Origin: Eubacterium barkeri
GTDB lineage: Bacteria; Bacillota; Clostridia; Eubacteriales; Eubacteriaceae
Reading direction: 5' to 3'
DNA: 64,000 nucleotides
NCBI RefSeq assembly: GCF_900107125.1
Contig: NZ_FNOU01000006.1
Location: forward strand, 62,001 to 126,000
Below the pieces are notes generated by a model. That model was not told where the DNA came from. It saw nothing but the letters and a program-made list of their open reading frames with translations, and made no database searches. Each line of letters starts with the position of its first letter. Within the stretch, counting starts at the first letter, position 1. Below are positions 17,531 to 25,699 of this stretch, piece after piece. A program made the translations under genes and the position numbers.

Positions 17531-18532
17531 CTAGAGTCCTTTCAATGCAATGTCTCGTTTTAAAATATCGAGGACCAGGAGGCAATCATCCAGGGCCCGA
17601 TGGCTTTGGGTGTTGGTGCCCGCTGCGGTTCCCAGGGCAATTTGGTTTTTAGAATCCAGGACGCCCATATGAATGCGCTGGGCACATCCAAAGGTGCATT
17701 TTAAGTCAGTACCGGTTTCTTCACACGCCGCTTTAAAGAGGACTGCATCGTAATCTGACCCCCAGGATAGGAGTGTGCGCCCCTGGGTCAGTTCTTTAAT
17801 AATGGGCATGACACTGTGGATGTTGGGCTGATGGGCAACCATGTCATTGGTGATGCCAGTGAGCTTTTCAATACGCCAGTTAATGTTATTTACGGGCTTG
17901 ATGAGTTGATTGAGAACCGTATTGCCATGGCAGTCAATCATGGAAATTTCAATGGGTTCATCGGGGCATTGTATGGCTTCAATGTCAAAGATTAAGTAGC
18001 GCTGGGTGCCCCTTTGCAAATCCTCCTGGATACCAGCCAGATGGGTATCGGCGTAAAGGCGGTTGGCAGAGAGGCGGCGCTCCCGGGCTTCTGATTTGAG
18101 TCGGGCCTCTTCCTCATACTCTGTGCGAATATTTTCATAATGGGTAGTATTGACCCGGAGAATATGTGCAATTTCAGTATCAGAATGTTCCTGTTGAGAG
18201 AGGGTTTGGTACCATTTTTTGAAAAAGTGATCCATTTTCAGCCTGGAAAAGCGCAGGCGTTTGGCCGTTTCACCGATGGTCAGATCAGCATCCCGTAATT
18301 CCTGATAGGCTTTCAATTCCTGTTCGCGTCGGTTTTGGATGGCGTGTTGTCTTCGGGCTTGTCGGTGTTCCCGTATTTCTGTGAAAATGGGGTCATCTTT
18401 TTTGAGGTGGCCCTGATCGATCCACATATGGCACAGTTTGTAAAGGCGTTCTTCACTGAGGTGCAAAATGTGTAAAATATCGGATAAGGGCTTGTCTTTA
18501 ATTTTCTTAAATTTAGCTAACTGAGATTTCAT
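17531..18532 (-). CDS. DEDDh 3'-5' exonuclease with N-terminal HTH-like repeats
   Basis: A 333-residue protein. Residues ~178-333 are a DnaQ/RNase T-type exonuclease: FDIEAI gives the first acidic pair, DYDAVLF the next aspartate and SHRALDDC the histidine and last aspartate, so the DEDDh set is complete. The first ~175 residues contain three similar helix-turn-helix-like units (about 14-40, 82-108, 115-140), such as DLTIGETAKRLRFSRLKMDHFF, separated by charged helices. The combination suggests nucleic-acid targeting by repeated HTH modules. It is the first gene of an operon with a membrane protein and a hydrolase. Confidence 0.78.
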   Translation of the reverse strand: MKSQLAKFKKIKDKPLSDILHILHLSEERLYKLCHMWIDQGHLKKDDPIFTEIREHRQARRQHAIQNRREQELKAYQELRDADLTIGETAKRLRFSRLKMDHFFKKWYQTLSQQEHSDTEIAHILRVNTTHYENIRTEYEEEARLKSEARERRLSANRLYADTHLAGIQEDLQRGTQRYLIFDIEAIQCPDEPIEISMIDCHGNTVLNQLIKPVNNINWRIEKLTGITNDMVAHQPNIHSVMPIIKELTQGRTLLSWGSDYDAVLFKAACEETGTDLKCTFGCAQRIHMGVLDSKNQIALGTAAGTNTQSHRALDDCLLVLDILKRDIALKGL

Positions 18533-18599
18533 ACCTATAATAATAGGGTTAAATCGTCACTTTGTCAATTATAAGGGAAAACTCCTAACTTTGGCATCA

Positions 18600-18612
18600 G
18601 TCTGTGCTATAA
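18600..18612 (+). promoter_or_regulatory. Extended -10 promoter before the small membrane protein
   Basis: TGC followed by TATAAT about 45 bases before the start at 18656; no -35 consensus at 17 bases. Confidence 0.55.
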
Positions 18613-18655
18613 TATTAAACAATATAAGGCGTGGATAAAACATGGAGGTTAACGG

Positions 18656-19075
18656 ATGAACAGACTGCGGATCGGTGGAATTTTAATGATTATCATCGGG
18701 GTGTTTGGGGTTATCTTCGCGGTGGTGGGATTGGTCGGTTTCATGATGGTGGATGCTTCGGTGCGATTGGCCATGAGTGAAGCCAGTGACCTGCCCATTG
18801 CCGTTTATTATATAAAGATGGTGGTTTATGGATGCATTTATGGCTTGGAGATGGTCACGGGTATTTTAGTCCTGCGCCATCTTTATGATTGGCCCTGGAT
18901 GCAGCGTTTATTTTGGATGGGAATGATCCTCATGGGGGTACAATTTATTCAAATGTTGTTTCAGACCAGCTTAAGTGGCGCATCCTCGGATTTGTGGATG
19001 TCGCTTTTCGGAGGAATACTCGTGCCGGCTTTAATGGTATGGGGCGCCTTTACACAATGTAGAAGGGACGGATGA
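18656..19075 (+). CDS. Small four-helix membrane protein of unknown function
   Basis: A 139-residue, very hydrophobic protein with four predicted transmembrane segments (about 7-32, 46-68, 78-100, 110-132) and short loops. I recognise no family. GGAGG precedes the ATG. The beta-glucosidase gene starts 4 bases after its stop, so the two are co-transcribed, but this says little about function. Confidence 0.65.
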   Translation: MNRLRIGGILMIIIGVFGVIFAVVGLVGFMMVDASVRLAMSEASDLPIAVYYIKMVVYGCIYGLEMVTGILVLRHLYDWPWMQRLFWMGMILMGVQFIQMLFQTSLSGASSDLWMSLFGGILVPALMVWGAFTQCRRDG

Positions 19076-19079
19076 AAAT

Positions 19080-21701
19080 ATGTCTGAATGTGCAAAGAAG
19101 ATACGGAGAAGGATGACGTTAAAGCAACAGGCATCCCTTTGTTCAGGAAAAAATGATTGGGAAACGGAAGCTTACGAGGATCTTGGAATTCCGGCAGTAG
19201 TGATGTCTGATGGGCCCAATGGCATGCGTGTGGAAAAACCTCGGGAAGGCTTTAACGCTGCTGATAGCTATCCGTCAACCTGCTTCCCAACGGCGGGGCT
19301 ATCTGCCTGCAGCTGGAATACGGCCCTGATCTCAGAGATGGCGGCCGCCATTGCCAAAGAGGCTAAAAAGCTGGGGGTAGATCTTATCCTGGGACCAGGG
19401 CTGAATATTAAGCGCTCGCCCTTATGCGGTCGTAATTTTGAGTACTATTCCGAAGACCCATTACTCTCTGGTCAATTGGCGTCTGCCTTTGTGAAGGGGG
19501 CGGCAGCGGAATCCGTGGGCTGTACCCTCAAGCATTTTGTGGCCAATAATCAGGAGACCCGTCGGATGACGGTGGATGCCCATATCGATGAGCGTACCCT
19601 CCGGGAAATCTATCTCAAGGGATTTGAAATTGCCATTAAAAATAGCCACCCCATGGCGGTTATGTCTGCTTACAATGCGGTGAATGGCACCTTTATGAGC
19701 CAAAATAAGGCTCTTATAACGGATGTACTCCGCAGGGAATGGGGATTCGACGGGATCGTCATGACCGATTGGAATGGGGTGTATAATCGGGTAAAGGGCG
19801 TCAAAGCTGGGGTGGATCTGGAAATGCCAGGGAGTGGCGGTGTGGGAGATCAGCAGGTGGCCTGCGCCATCCAAAATGGGACCCTGCGCAAAAGCAGTCT
19901 AAATGCCTTAGTGGAACGTAATATCGATTTTGCTTTAACGGTGGCTAAACACCGGGAACAATGGGAAGAATCCAGTGGGGCGGTGGATTATGAGGCCCAG
20001 CATGCCTTAGCCCGGCGCATTGCAGAGGAAAGCATCGTCTTGCTTAAAAACGAGGGAAATCTTCTCCCCATTACGAAGGACAAATATAAGAAGGTAGCCA
20101 TCATTGGTAAAATGGCCTTTGATCCAAGAATTCAGGGAGCCGGGAGCTCGAAAATCAATGAAATCAGCATTGATACCCCCTACGAGGCCCTCACAAAGTC
20201 CCTGGAGTCGGGAATAGAGATTGTTTCCAGCCAGGGGTATTCGGATAGTGATACCGAGCGCAATGGATGTTTGATGGCAGAAGCTCAGACCTTGGCCACC
20301 CATGCGGATGTCGTCTTACTCTTTGTCGGGCTTCCCGCCCAATGGGAATCTGAGGGGTATGACCGCGGGGATATGGCCCTTCCAAAGAACCAGCAGGATC
20401 TGATTACTACCATTTCCCAGGCCAATCCCCATACGGTTCTCATTTATATGAATGGCGGAGCCCTGGATCTTGCTGAAGGGGATGCCGCCCAAGCCATCAT
20501 CGAGGCCTGGCTGGGGGGCGAATCCGTTGGCAGTGCATTATCAGGTATCCTAACGGGGAAGGTGAATCCCAGCGGTCATCTAGCGGAAAGCATTCCCTTT
20601 AGACTTCAGGATACGGGGTGTTATGATTCCTTCCCCGGGGATGGGAATACGGCTGTTTATGGCGAGGGAATTTTTGTGGGCTATCGCCATTATGATCATG
20701 TCCACTGTCCGGTGCGCTATCCCTTTGGCTTTGGATTATCCTATACAACCTTTGAATACACGGATCTTGACATTCAGAGTCTGGGGAACAATATTTTTCG
20801 AATTGGCTGTCGGGTAAAGAATACCGGGGAGGTAAAGGGTAAAACCGTCGTCCAGGTGTATACCGGGCAAAAATCCCCTAAAATCATGCGGCCGATTCGT
20901 GAGCTTCGGGCTTTTAAAAAAGTAGCACTTAACCCAGGGGAGGCGGTTACCTTGACATTTGAATTGGAGGAAGATGCCTTCACCTATTATAATGCCCGGG
21001 AGAAAAAATGGTGCACCGAAGGGGGCGTCCATACCATTGAAGTGGGGGAATCCAGCCGGGAGCTTCCCTTAGTCAGCGACGTGGAAATCACCCGAAATTA
21101 TATCCCAACCATTACAAAGTACAGCTATTTAGGGGATATCCTGGATCATCCCAAGGGCCCGCGGGTCTTTGAGGTTATTGCCAGAGAGATGGAACAGTTA
21201 ACGGGTGAGAACATCATGGATCTCCAGGGCTTTGCGAAAACCATGTTTTACAGCACACCCATCTGCAAGCTGACGACGGCTTCCCATGGACTGATCGCCC
21301 CCCGTACCATTGAGCTTCTGATTGAATATTTGAATAATGGCGATCTGACAGACACCTTTACCATGGATCGGCTAAAGGTGGGGGATGAAGGGGCAGGCGG
21401 AACCTCCAGGGGATTAATTGCCGGTATTTTTGATTGGGTCGGAAAGATCATGAAGGGCAATGTGGCGACGGTCTATTCAGTGGAGGATAAAATGAGTGTC
21501 CTTTTGAATAACCCGGATACCCGGGGTGTCCTGGCCCGGTATTGTCCAGAGGATATTTTAGATGGTGAACAGCTGCGTGTTGCAGCCCGAATGGGCTTAA
21601 CCCTTCGGCGCATCCAAAAGCTGGTTCCCCAGGACATTTTTCCAGAGACATTGTTGGAAGAAATTAACACAAATTTAAAGGAAATAAAGAAGGAGATTTA
21701 A
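19080..21701 (+). CDS. Glycoside hydrolase family 3 beta-glucosidase with C-terminal extension
   Basis: An 873-residue GH3 enzyme. The N-terminal barrel contains LGPGLNIKRSPLCGRNFEYYSEDP, substrate-binding KHFVANNQE, and the nucleophile aspartate in GIVMTDWNG. The alpha/beta sandwich (about 300-540) and a fibronectin-III-like domain (about 580-680) follow. No signal peptide, so it acts on imported oligosaccharides. The last ~185 residues (from about ITRNYIPTITK) form an extra helical region beyond the usual GH3 core. The stop overlaps the start of tsaB (TAATG), which couples a sugar gene to tRNA-modification genes. Confidence 0.88.
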   Translation: MSECAKKIRRRMTLKQQASLCSGKNDWETEAYEDLGIPAVVMSDGPNGMRVEKPREGFNAADSYPSTCFPTAGLSACSWNTALISEMAAAIAKEAKKLGVDLILGPGLNIKRSPLCGRNFEYYSEDPLLSGQLASAFVKGAAAESVGCTLKHFVANNQETRRMTVDAHIDERTLREIYLKGFEIAIKNSHPMAVMSAYNAVNGTFMSQNKALITDVLRREWGFDGIVMTDWNGVYNRVKGVKAGVDLEMPGSGGVGDQQVACAIQNGTLRKSSLNALVERNIDFALTVAKHREQWEESSGAVDYEAQHALARRIAEESIVLLKNEGNLLPITKDKYKKVAIIGKMAFDPRIQGAGSSKINEISIDTPYEALTKSLESGIEIVSSQGYSDSDTERNGCLMAEAQTLATHADVVLLFVGLPAQWESEGYDRGDMALPKNQQDLITTISQANPHTVLIYMNGGALDLAEGDAAQAIIEAWLGGESVGSALSGILTGKVNPSGHLAESIPFRLQDTGCYDSFPGDGNTAVYGEGIFVGYRHYDHVHCPVRYPFGFGLSYTTFEYTDLDIQSLGNNIFRIGCRVKNTGEVKGKTVVQVYTGQKSPKIMRPIRELRAFKKVALNPGEAVTLTFELEEDAFTYYNAREKKWCTEGGVHTIEVGESSRELPLVSDVEITRNYIPTITKYSYLGDILDHPKGPRVFEVIAREMEQLTGENIMDLQGFAKTMFYSTPICKLTTASHGLIAPRTIELLIEYLNNGDLTDTFTMDRLKVGDEGAGGTSRGLIAGIFDWVGKIMKGNVATVYSVEDKMSVLLNNPDTRGVLARYCPEDILDGEQLRVAARMGLTLRRIQKLVPQDIFPETLLEEINTNLKEIKKEI

Positions 21702-22390
21702 TGCGCTTATTAATGGTAGATACGGCGACGATTGTGGCTTCTGCCGCAGTTATAGAGGAAGAAAAGCTGGTGGGGGAAGTCATTATCAACCACCAGAAAA
21801 AACATTCAGAAAAGCTGCTGCCCGCCATCGACCATCTTTTAATGGATGCCGGGCTGGATATTTCTGAGATAGACGCCTTTGGCATTGTCTGTGGCCCGGG
21901 CTCCTTTACGGGGCTGCGTATCGGGATGGCCACAGTAAAGGGCTTTGCCCAGGCTTTAAATAAACCAGTGGTTGGCGTGTCCACCCTGGAGGCCCTGGCC
22001 TATAATTTACCCTGTGCCCAGGGGATTATTTGCCCCATTCTGGATGCTCAGAGGGACCAGGTTTACACCGGGGTTTATCAATTTATCGATGGCTGCTTTG
22101 AAACCCTGCTGCCGGATACAGTGCTTTCCATCGAAGCATTAATTCGCCATCTGTCTGAAACCACCGATGGCCCCATCCACGTTTTAGGGGACGGCGTTCC
22201 CAAATATTTTGAAACCATGTCTGAGGAGCTGGATGTCTACAAAGCTTTGCCCTATGTCCGAATGAATCGGGCATCCTCAGCGGCGTGGCTGGCCCTCGAA
22301 AAGCTTCAAAATGGCCAGATGCAGGATTACAAAACCATTGAGCCAATGTATATCCGGCCATCCTATGCGGAGGAACAAAAGAAAAAATGA
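21701..22390 (+). CDS. tsaB: tRNA t6A biosynthesis protein TsaB
   Basis: A 229-residue ASKHA-fold protein that lacks catalytic residues and supports TsaD in making N6-threonylcarbamoyladenosine at position 37 of ANN-decoding tRNAs. Landmarks are LLMVDTATIVASAAV at the N terminus, VCGPGSFTGLRIGMATVKGFAQAL and VSTLEALA. It starts within the stop of the GH3 gene and overlaps rimI by 4 bases; tsaD follows two genes later. The ATPase TsaE is not in the window. Confidence 0.93.
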   Translation: MRLLMVDTATIVASAAVIEEEKLVGEVIINHQKKHSEKLLPAIDHLLMDAGLDISEIDAFGIVCGPGSFTGLRIGMATVKGFAQALNKPVVGVSTLEALAYNLPCAQGIICPILDAQRDQVYTGVYQFIDGCFETLLPDTVLSIEALIRHLSETTDGPIHVLGDGVPKYFETMSEELDVYKALPYVRMNRASSAAWLALEKLQNGQMQDYKTIEPMYIRPSYAEEQKKK

Positions 22391-22842
22391 AGAGTCGAAA
22401 GATGATGCCCCAGGATGCAGGCCCTCTCAATAAATTGTGTGAAGCCTGTGGACTGTCTCCCTGGTCAGAGGAATCCTTTTTAGGGGAAGTGGATAACCCC
22501 GTGGCCCAGTATATCGTTCTGGAAGAAGCTGGTAAAGTTTTGGGCTTTGCAGGGATTTGGTGTGTCGTTGATGAGGCCCAGGTCATGAATATTGGTGTTG
22601 CTCCCGAGGGCCAGGGCCGTGGTCTTGGAAAACAGCTGATGAAGGCACTCATGGCCGTGGGGCGAAGTCATGGCTGTGTGGTGATGACCTTGGAGGTTAA
22701 AGCCGGAAATACCAAGGCCATTAACCTTTATGAAGGGTTAGGCTTTGAGCGCAATGGATTGAGGAAGGATTATTATCCGGATCATTCCGATGGTATTTTG
22801 ATGATGACATCCCTTTTGGAAGGGGCCGATGCCCATGAATAA
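22387..22842 (+). CDS. rimI: Ribosomal protein S18-alanine N-acetyltransferase
   Basis: A 151-residue GNAT acetyltransferase. The acetyl-CoA loop is GVAPEGQGRGLGKQLM, followed by LEVKAGNTKAINLYEGLGFE, both typical of RimI, which acetylates the N-terminal alanine of ribosomal protein S18. Its place between tsaB and tsaD is the usual Firmicute arrangement. It overlaps tsaB by 4 bases and the next gene by 14. Confidence 0.9.
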   Translation: MKSRKMMPQDAGPLNKLCEACGLSPWSEESFLGEVDNPVAQYIVLEEAGKVLGFAGIWCVVDEAQVMNIGVAPEGQGRGLGKQLMKALMAVGRSHGCVVMTLEVKAGNTKAINLYEGLGFERNGLRKDYYPDHSDGILMMTSLLEGADAHE

Positions 22843-23545
22843 GGTTTTATCTTATTGCCTTGGGCTGGGGATACTAGTCTTTGCTCTGATGGCTGCCATT
22901 CCGGTGTCCGTCTATGATGTGGATGATTTTATGGCCCAGGCAGAAATTAATCGGGTGAGCCAACGCACAGGATTGAAGGATTCTGAATTACGTGATGTGG
23001 CAGTGGAAATCTTTAATTACCTGGAAGGAGAGCGGTCGGATTTCGATATTACCATCACCACAGCGGGGCAAACCCGCCATTTGTTCAATGGGGATGAACA
23101 GCAGCACATGGTGGATGTGGCTGGTTTGACCGCCTTGTCCCGTATTCTGCTGGCGGTATCCCTTTTAACCCTTTTGTGCTGTGGCACCACGTTGTTTTTA
23201 AGGGACCAAAAGGGCCTATACCGCGGACTGATTGACGGCGGCCTTTGGGGGCTAGGCCTGTTAATCCTTTTGGCCCTATTGGGAAGTATGGATTTTACAG
23301 CGGTCTTTGAGGGCGCCCATCGATTGATTTTCAGCAATGATCTATGGCTTCTGGACCCCAAAAAAGATTTACTCATTAACATTGTACCAGAGCCCTATTT
23401 TATCCATTTGGCCCTCCGGGTTGCCGGTATGGCCGCAGCCATGGACCTTTTCTTTGTGGCCCTGGGTATTGGGGGGTATGTCCGAATGAAAAGAATCGAA
23501 AGCAGTGAGGAGAAACAAGACAAGAATGAACATATTAAGCATTGA
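22829..23545 (+). CDS. TIGR01906/DUF1461 family integral membrane protein
   Basis: A 238-residue membrane protein with an N-terminal hydrophobic segment, an external loop (about 30-95) and further segments near 105-125, 140-160 and 205-228. The sequence AHRLIFSNDLWLLDPKKDLLI followed by IVPEPYF is the DUF1461 signature. Function is unknown. It is inserted in the tsaB-rimI-tsaD operon, overlapping both neighbours. ATG at 22829 and 22835 are both possible; GGAAGGG lies 5 bases before the first. Confidence 0.82.
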   Translation: MPMNKVLSYCLGLGILVFALMAAIPVSVYDVDDFMAQAEINRVSQRTGLKDSELRDVAVEIFNYLEGERSDFDITITTAGQTRHLFNGDEQQHMVDVAGLTALSRILLAVSLLTLLCCGTTLFLRDQKGLYRGLIDGGLWGLGLLILLALLGSMDFTAVFEGAHRLIFSNDLWLLDPKKDLLINIVPEPYFIHLALRVAGMAAAMDLFFVALGIGGYVRMKRIESSEEKQDKNEHIKH

Positions 23546-24563
23546 AACATCCTGTGATGAAACCTCGGTGGCCATCGTTGCCGATGGCCGGCGGATTTTA
23601 TCCAATCAGATTTATAGCCAAATTGATATCCATCAAAAATACGGTGGGGTGGTTCCGGAAATTGCATCCCGGAACCATGTCATTAAGCTGCCCTATATTA
23701 TTGAGGATGCCCTGGCTGAGGCCGGATTAACCTGGGATGGCATTGATGCCATCGCCGTGGCCAATGGTCCGGGGCTGGTGGGAGCACTTCTCATTGGGGT
23801 GTCTGAGGCAAAGGCCCTGGCCTATAGCTTAAAGAAGCCCCTCATTGGGGTTAACCATATCGAAGGGCATATTGCTGCTAATTTTCTGCAATACCCAGAA
23901 TTAGAACCGCCACTGCTGGCACTGGTGACCTCTGGGGGCCATAGCAATCTCATTGTTTTAAGGGATTATGTTCATTTTGAAGTGGTGGGACGCACACGGG
24001 ATGATGCGGCGGGAGAAGCCTATGATAAAATCGCCCGGGTTTTGGGGTTCCCCTATCCCGGCGGGCCACGGATTGATGCAGCGGCCAAGATGGGTAATCC
24101 TAAGGCCATTGATTTCCCCCGGGTTACCCTGGAAAAAGGAAGTTATGACTTTAGCTTTAGTGGTTTGAAATCGGCGGTTCTGAACTATCTGAATGGTAAA
24201 AAAATGAAGAACGAGCCGGTGGTGGCAGAGGATGTGGCGGCCTCTTTCCAGCAGGCGGTAGTGGAAGTATTGGTAGAAAAGGCTCTGGCCTGTGCTGGGG
24301 AGTATGGCATGGACAAACTTTGCCTGGCTGGTGGGGTTTCCGCGAATAGTGCCCTGAGGGCGGCTATGCAATCAGCCTGTGATGCCCGGGGGATTGCCCT
24401 GTACTATCCAGACCCCATCCTTTGCACCGATAATGCCGCCATGATAGGATCCATGGCTTATTATAATTATAAAGCCGGCAGGCTGGGGGATTTAACCCTT
24501 AATGCCCAACCGGGAATGTCCATTGGCGATTCGCCGTTAAAGAAAAAGGGAAGGCCCCAGTGA
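23526..24563 (+). CDS. tsaD: tRNA N6-adenosine threonylcarbamoyltransferase TsaD
   Basis: A 345-residue Kae1/Qri7/TsaD enzyme that transfers the threonylcarbamoyl group to A37 of tRNA. It begins ILSIETSCDETSVAIV, has the metal-binding histidines in VNHIEGHIAANFL, the nucleotide site ALVTSGGHSN and the late CLAGGVSANSALR. The ATG at 23526 lies 20 bases inside the DUF1461 gene; a GTG 21 bases earlier is part of a GTGAGGAG ribosome-site-like sequence. Confidence 0.95.
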   Translation: MNILSIETSCDETSVAIVADGRRILSNQIYSQIDIHQKYGGVVPEIASRNHVIKLPYIIEDALAEAGLTWDGIDAIAVANGPGLVGALLIGVSEAKALAYSLKKPLIGVNHIEGHIAANFLQYPELEPPLLALVTSGGHSNLIVLRDYVHFEVVGRTRDDAAGEAYDKIARVLGFPYPGGPRIDAAAKMGNPKAIDFPRVTLEKGSYDFSFSGLKSAVLNYLNGKKMKNEPVVAEDVAASFQQAVVEVLVEKALACAGEYGMDKLCLAGGVSANSALRAAMQSACDARGIALYYPDPILCTDNAAMIGSMAYYNYKAGRLGDLTLNAQPGMSIGDSPLKKKGRPQ

Positions 24564-24578
24564 GGCCCTCCCTTTTTT
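24543..24578 (+). terminator. Terminator at the end of tsaD
   Basis: A GC-rich stem with one mismatch and about seven T directly over the tsaD stop; the convergent lipoprotein gene ends at its edge. Confidence 0.8.
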
Positions 24579-25699
24579 TATGGGCGGTAGGTAATCGCGT
24601 AAAGCATATCCCGTTGTTGGTCATTCATGGTGGGATCTTCCTCTAAGGCTGAAAAATAAATAGCGTCCGAGGTGGGAGAAATCCGAATGTTAGAGGACAG
24701 CAGATGGGGCGAAAGCATTTGCTGCTTGTTCTTACCATCAATGCCGATAATCCAGATGCTTTGGTATTGAGGAATGTCCGAATCATCAAACTGGGCCGCA
24801 ATGATATGATCGGTATTCCGGTCGAAAAAGGCTTGGGTGTAATTCCCCTGGCTAATTTCGGTTTTAAGCTTTTTTTCCGGGCTGTAGATAAAAAGCTTAT
24901 CCGTCGGTATATTCCTTTGAATATAAAGCACATCCGAGGAAACCGTACTGACATCAAGCCAATTGACATCCTGGGCGAGACGGGAAGGCTTTAGCTTTTG
25001 ACCATCATTGTCTAAGGCCATGCTGTAAAGGTTGTTTTCCTCACCAGCAGTGGGAGAGCCGATAAAATAAATGGTTTTGGTCTTTATATTGTAATCCAGC
25101 TGTTTAATGGTAAAGCCCGTTTCCATGGTGTAAGTTCGGCGTTCGCCGGCAGGGTTCGTCATGACCAGCTCGTGCTTGTCGTTGATAAACAGAACCATGT
25201 CATCGCCCACGACAGTGAGGGGAGAGATGATGTTTTCCCCCTGGGATGAAAGGACCCGGGTGCTGGTGCGATCCAGAGAGGTCCAAACCAATTGGAGGAT
25301 TTCACTGCCATCCGAGGGAAGGGTTCCCTTTTCGATATAAAAGACACCGCTGCCGTTGCCGGCAAATATAGCCCCGCGCTGGCGTTTATCGGAGTTAATA
25401 AAGTTCAGAATAGACCAGGAACCGCTGCCGGTGTCCAGACGATATAAATCCAGATTGTAGGTGATGGGCGGTGTATCCGAGGTACCAGAGGTTAAGAGAT
25501 AGTCGCCTGCGGCATTGATATCCATTAAACTCCCTCTCCCCAGGGCCGTTAATTTTTTTTCTGAAAGAATGGCTCCGTCAGTGGCATTGGTAACGGTGAT
25601 GGGGGCATTTCTTGGGACGAAAAAGCTCCGGCAGCCCGTAAGACCAAGCATAAGGCTGGATATCAGGAGGATTGCGATAATCTTGAGTCCTTTATTCAT
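24578..25699 (-). CDS. Lipoprotein, predicted beta-propeller, linked to a two-component system
   Basis: A 373-residue exported lipoprotein: signal peptide with lipobox LTGC (cysteine at about residue 23). The body has repeated beta-rich segments of the form YxLDLYRLDTGSGSW and IWIIGIDGKNKQQ, like TolB/WD-type propeller blades. It overlaps the end of the sensor kinase gene by 8 bases and is the third gene of the response regulator-kinase-lipoprotein operon, so it may tune the kinase from outside, as YycH/YycI do for WalK in Bacillus. It shows no sequence likeness to YycH that I can see. Confidence 0.72.
   Translation of the reverse strand: MNKGLKIIAILLISSLMLGLTGCRSFFVPRNAPITVTNATDGAILSEKKLTALGRGSLMDINAAGDYLLTSGTSDTPPITYNLDLYRLDTGSGSWSILNFINSDKRQRGAIFAGNGSGVFYIEKGTLPSDGSEILQLVWTSLDRTSTRVLSSQGENIISPLTVVGDDMVLFINDKHELVMTNPAGERRTYTMETGFTIKQLDYNIKTKTIYFIGSPTAGEENNLYSMALDNDGQKLKPSRLAQDVNWLDVSTVSSDVLYIQRNIPTDKLFIYSPEKKLKTEISQGNYTQAFFDRNTDHIIAAQFDDSDIPQYQSIWIIGIDGKNKQQMLSPHLLSSNIRISPTSDAIYFSALEEDPTMNDQQRDMLYAITYRP

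Noticed and set aside
22083-22652. A 189-codon open frame on the minus strand opposite tsaB-rimI
   Set aside because: Composition and lack of any motif mark it as a shadow of the coding strand.
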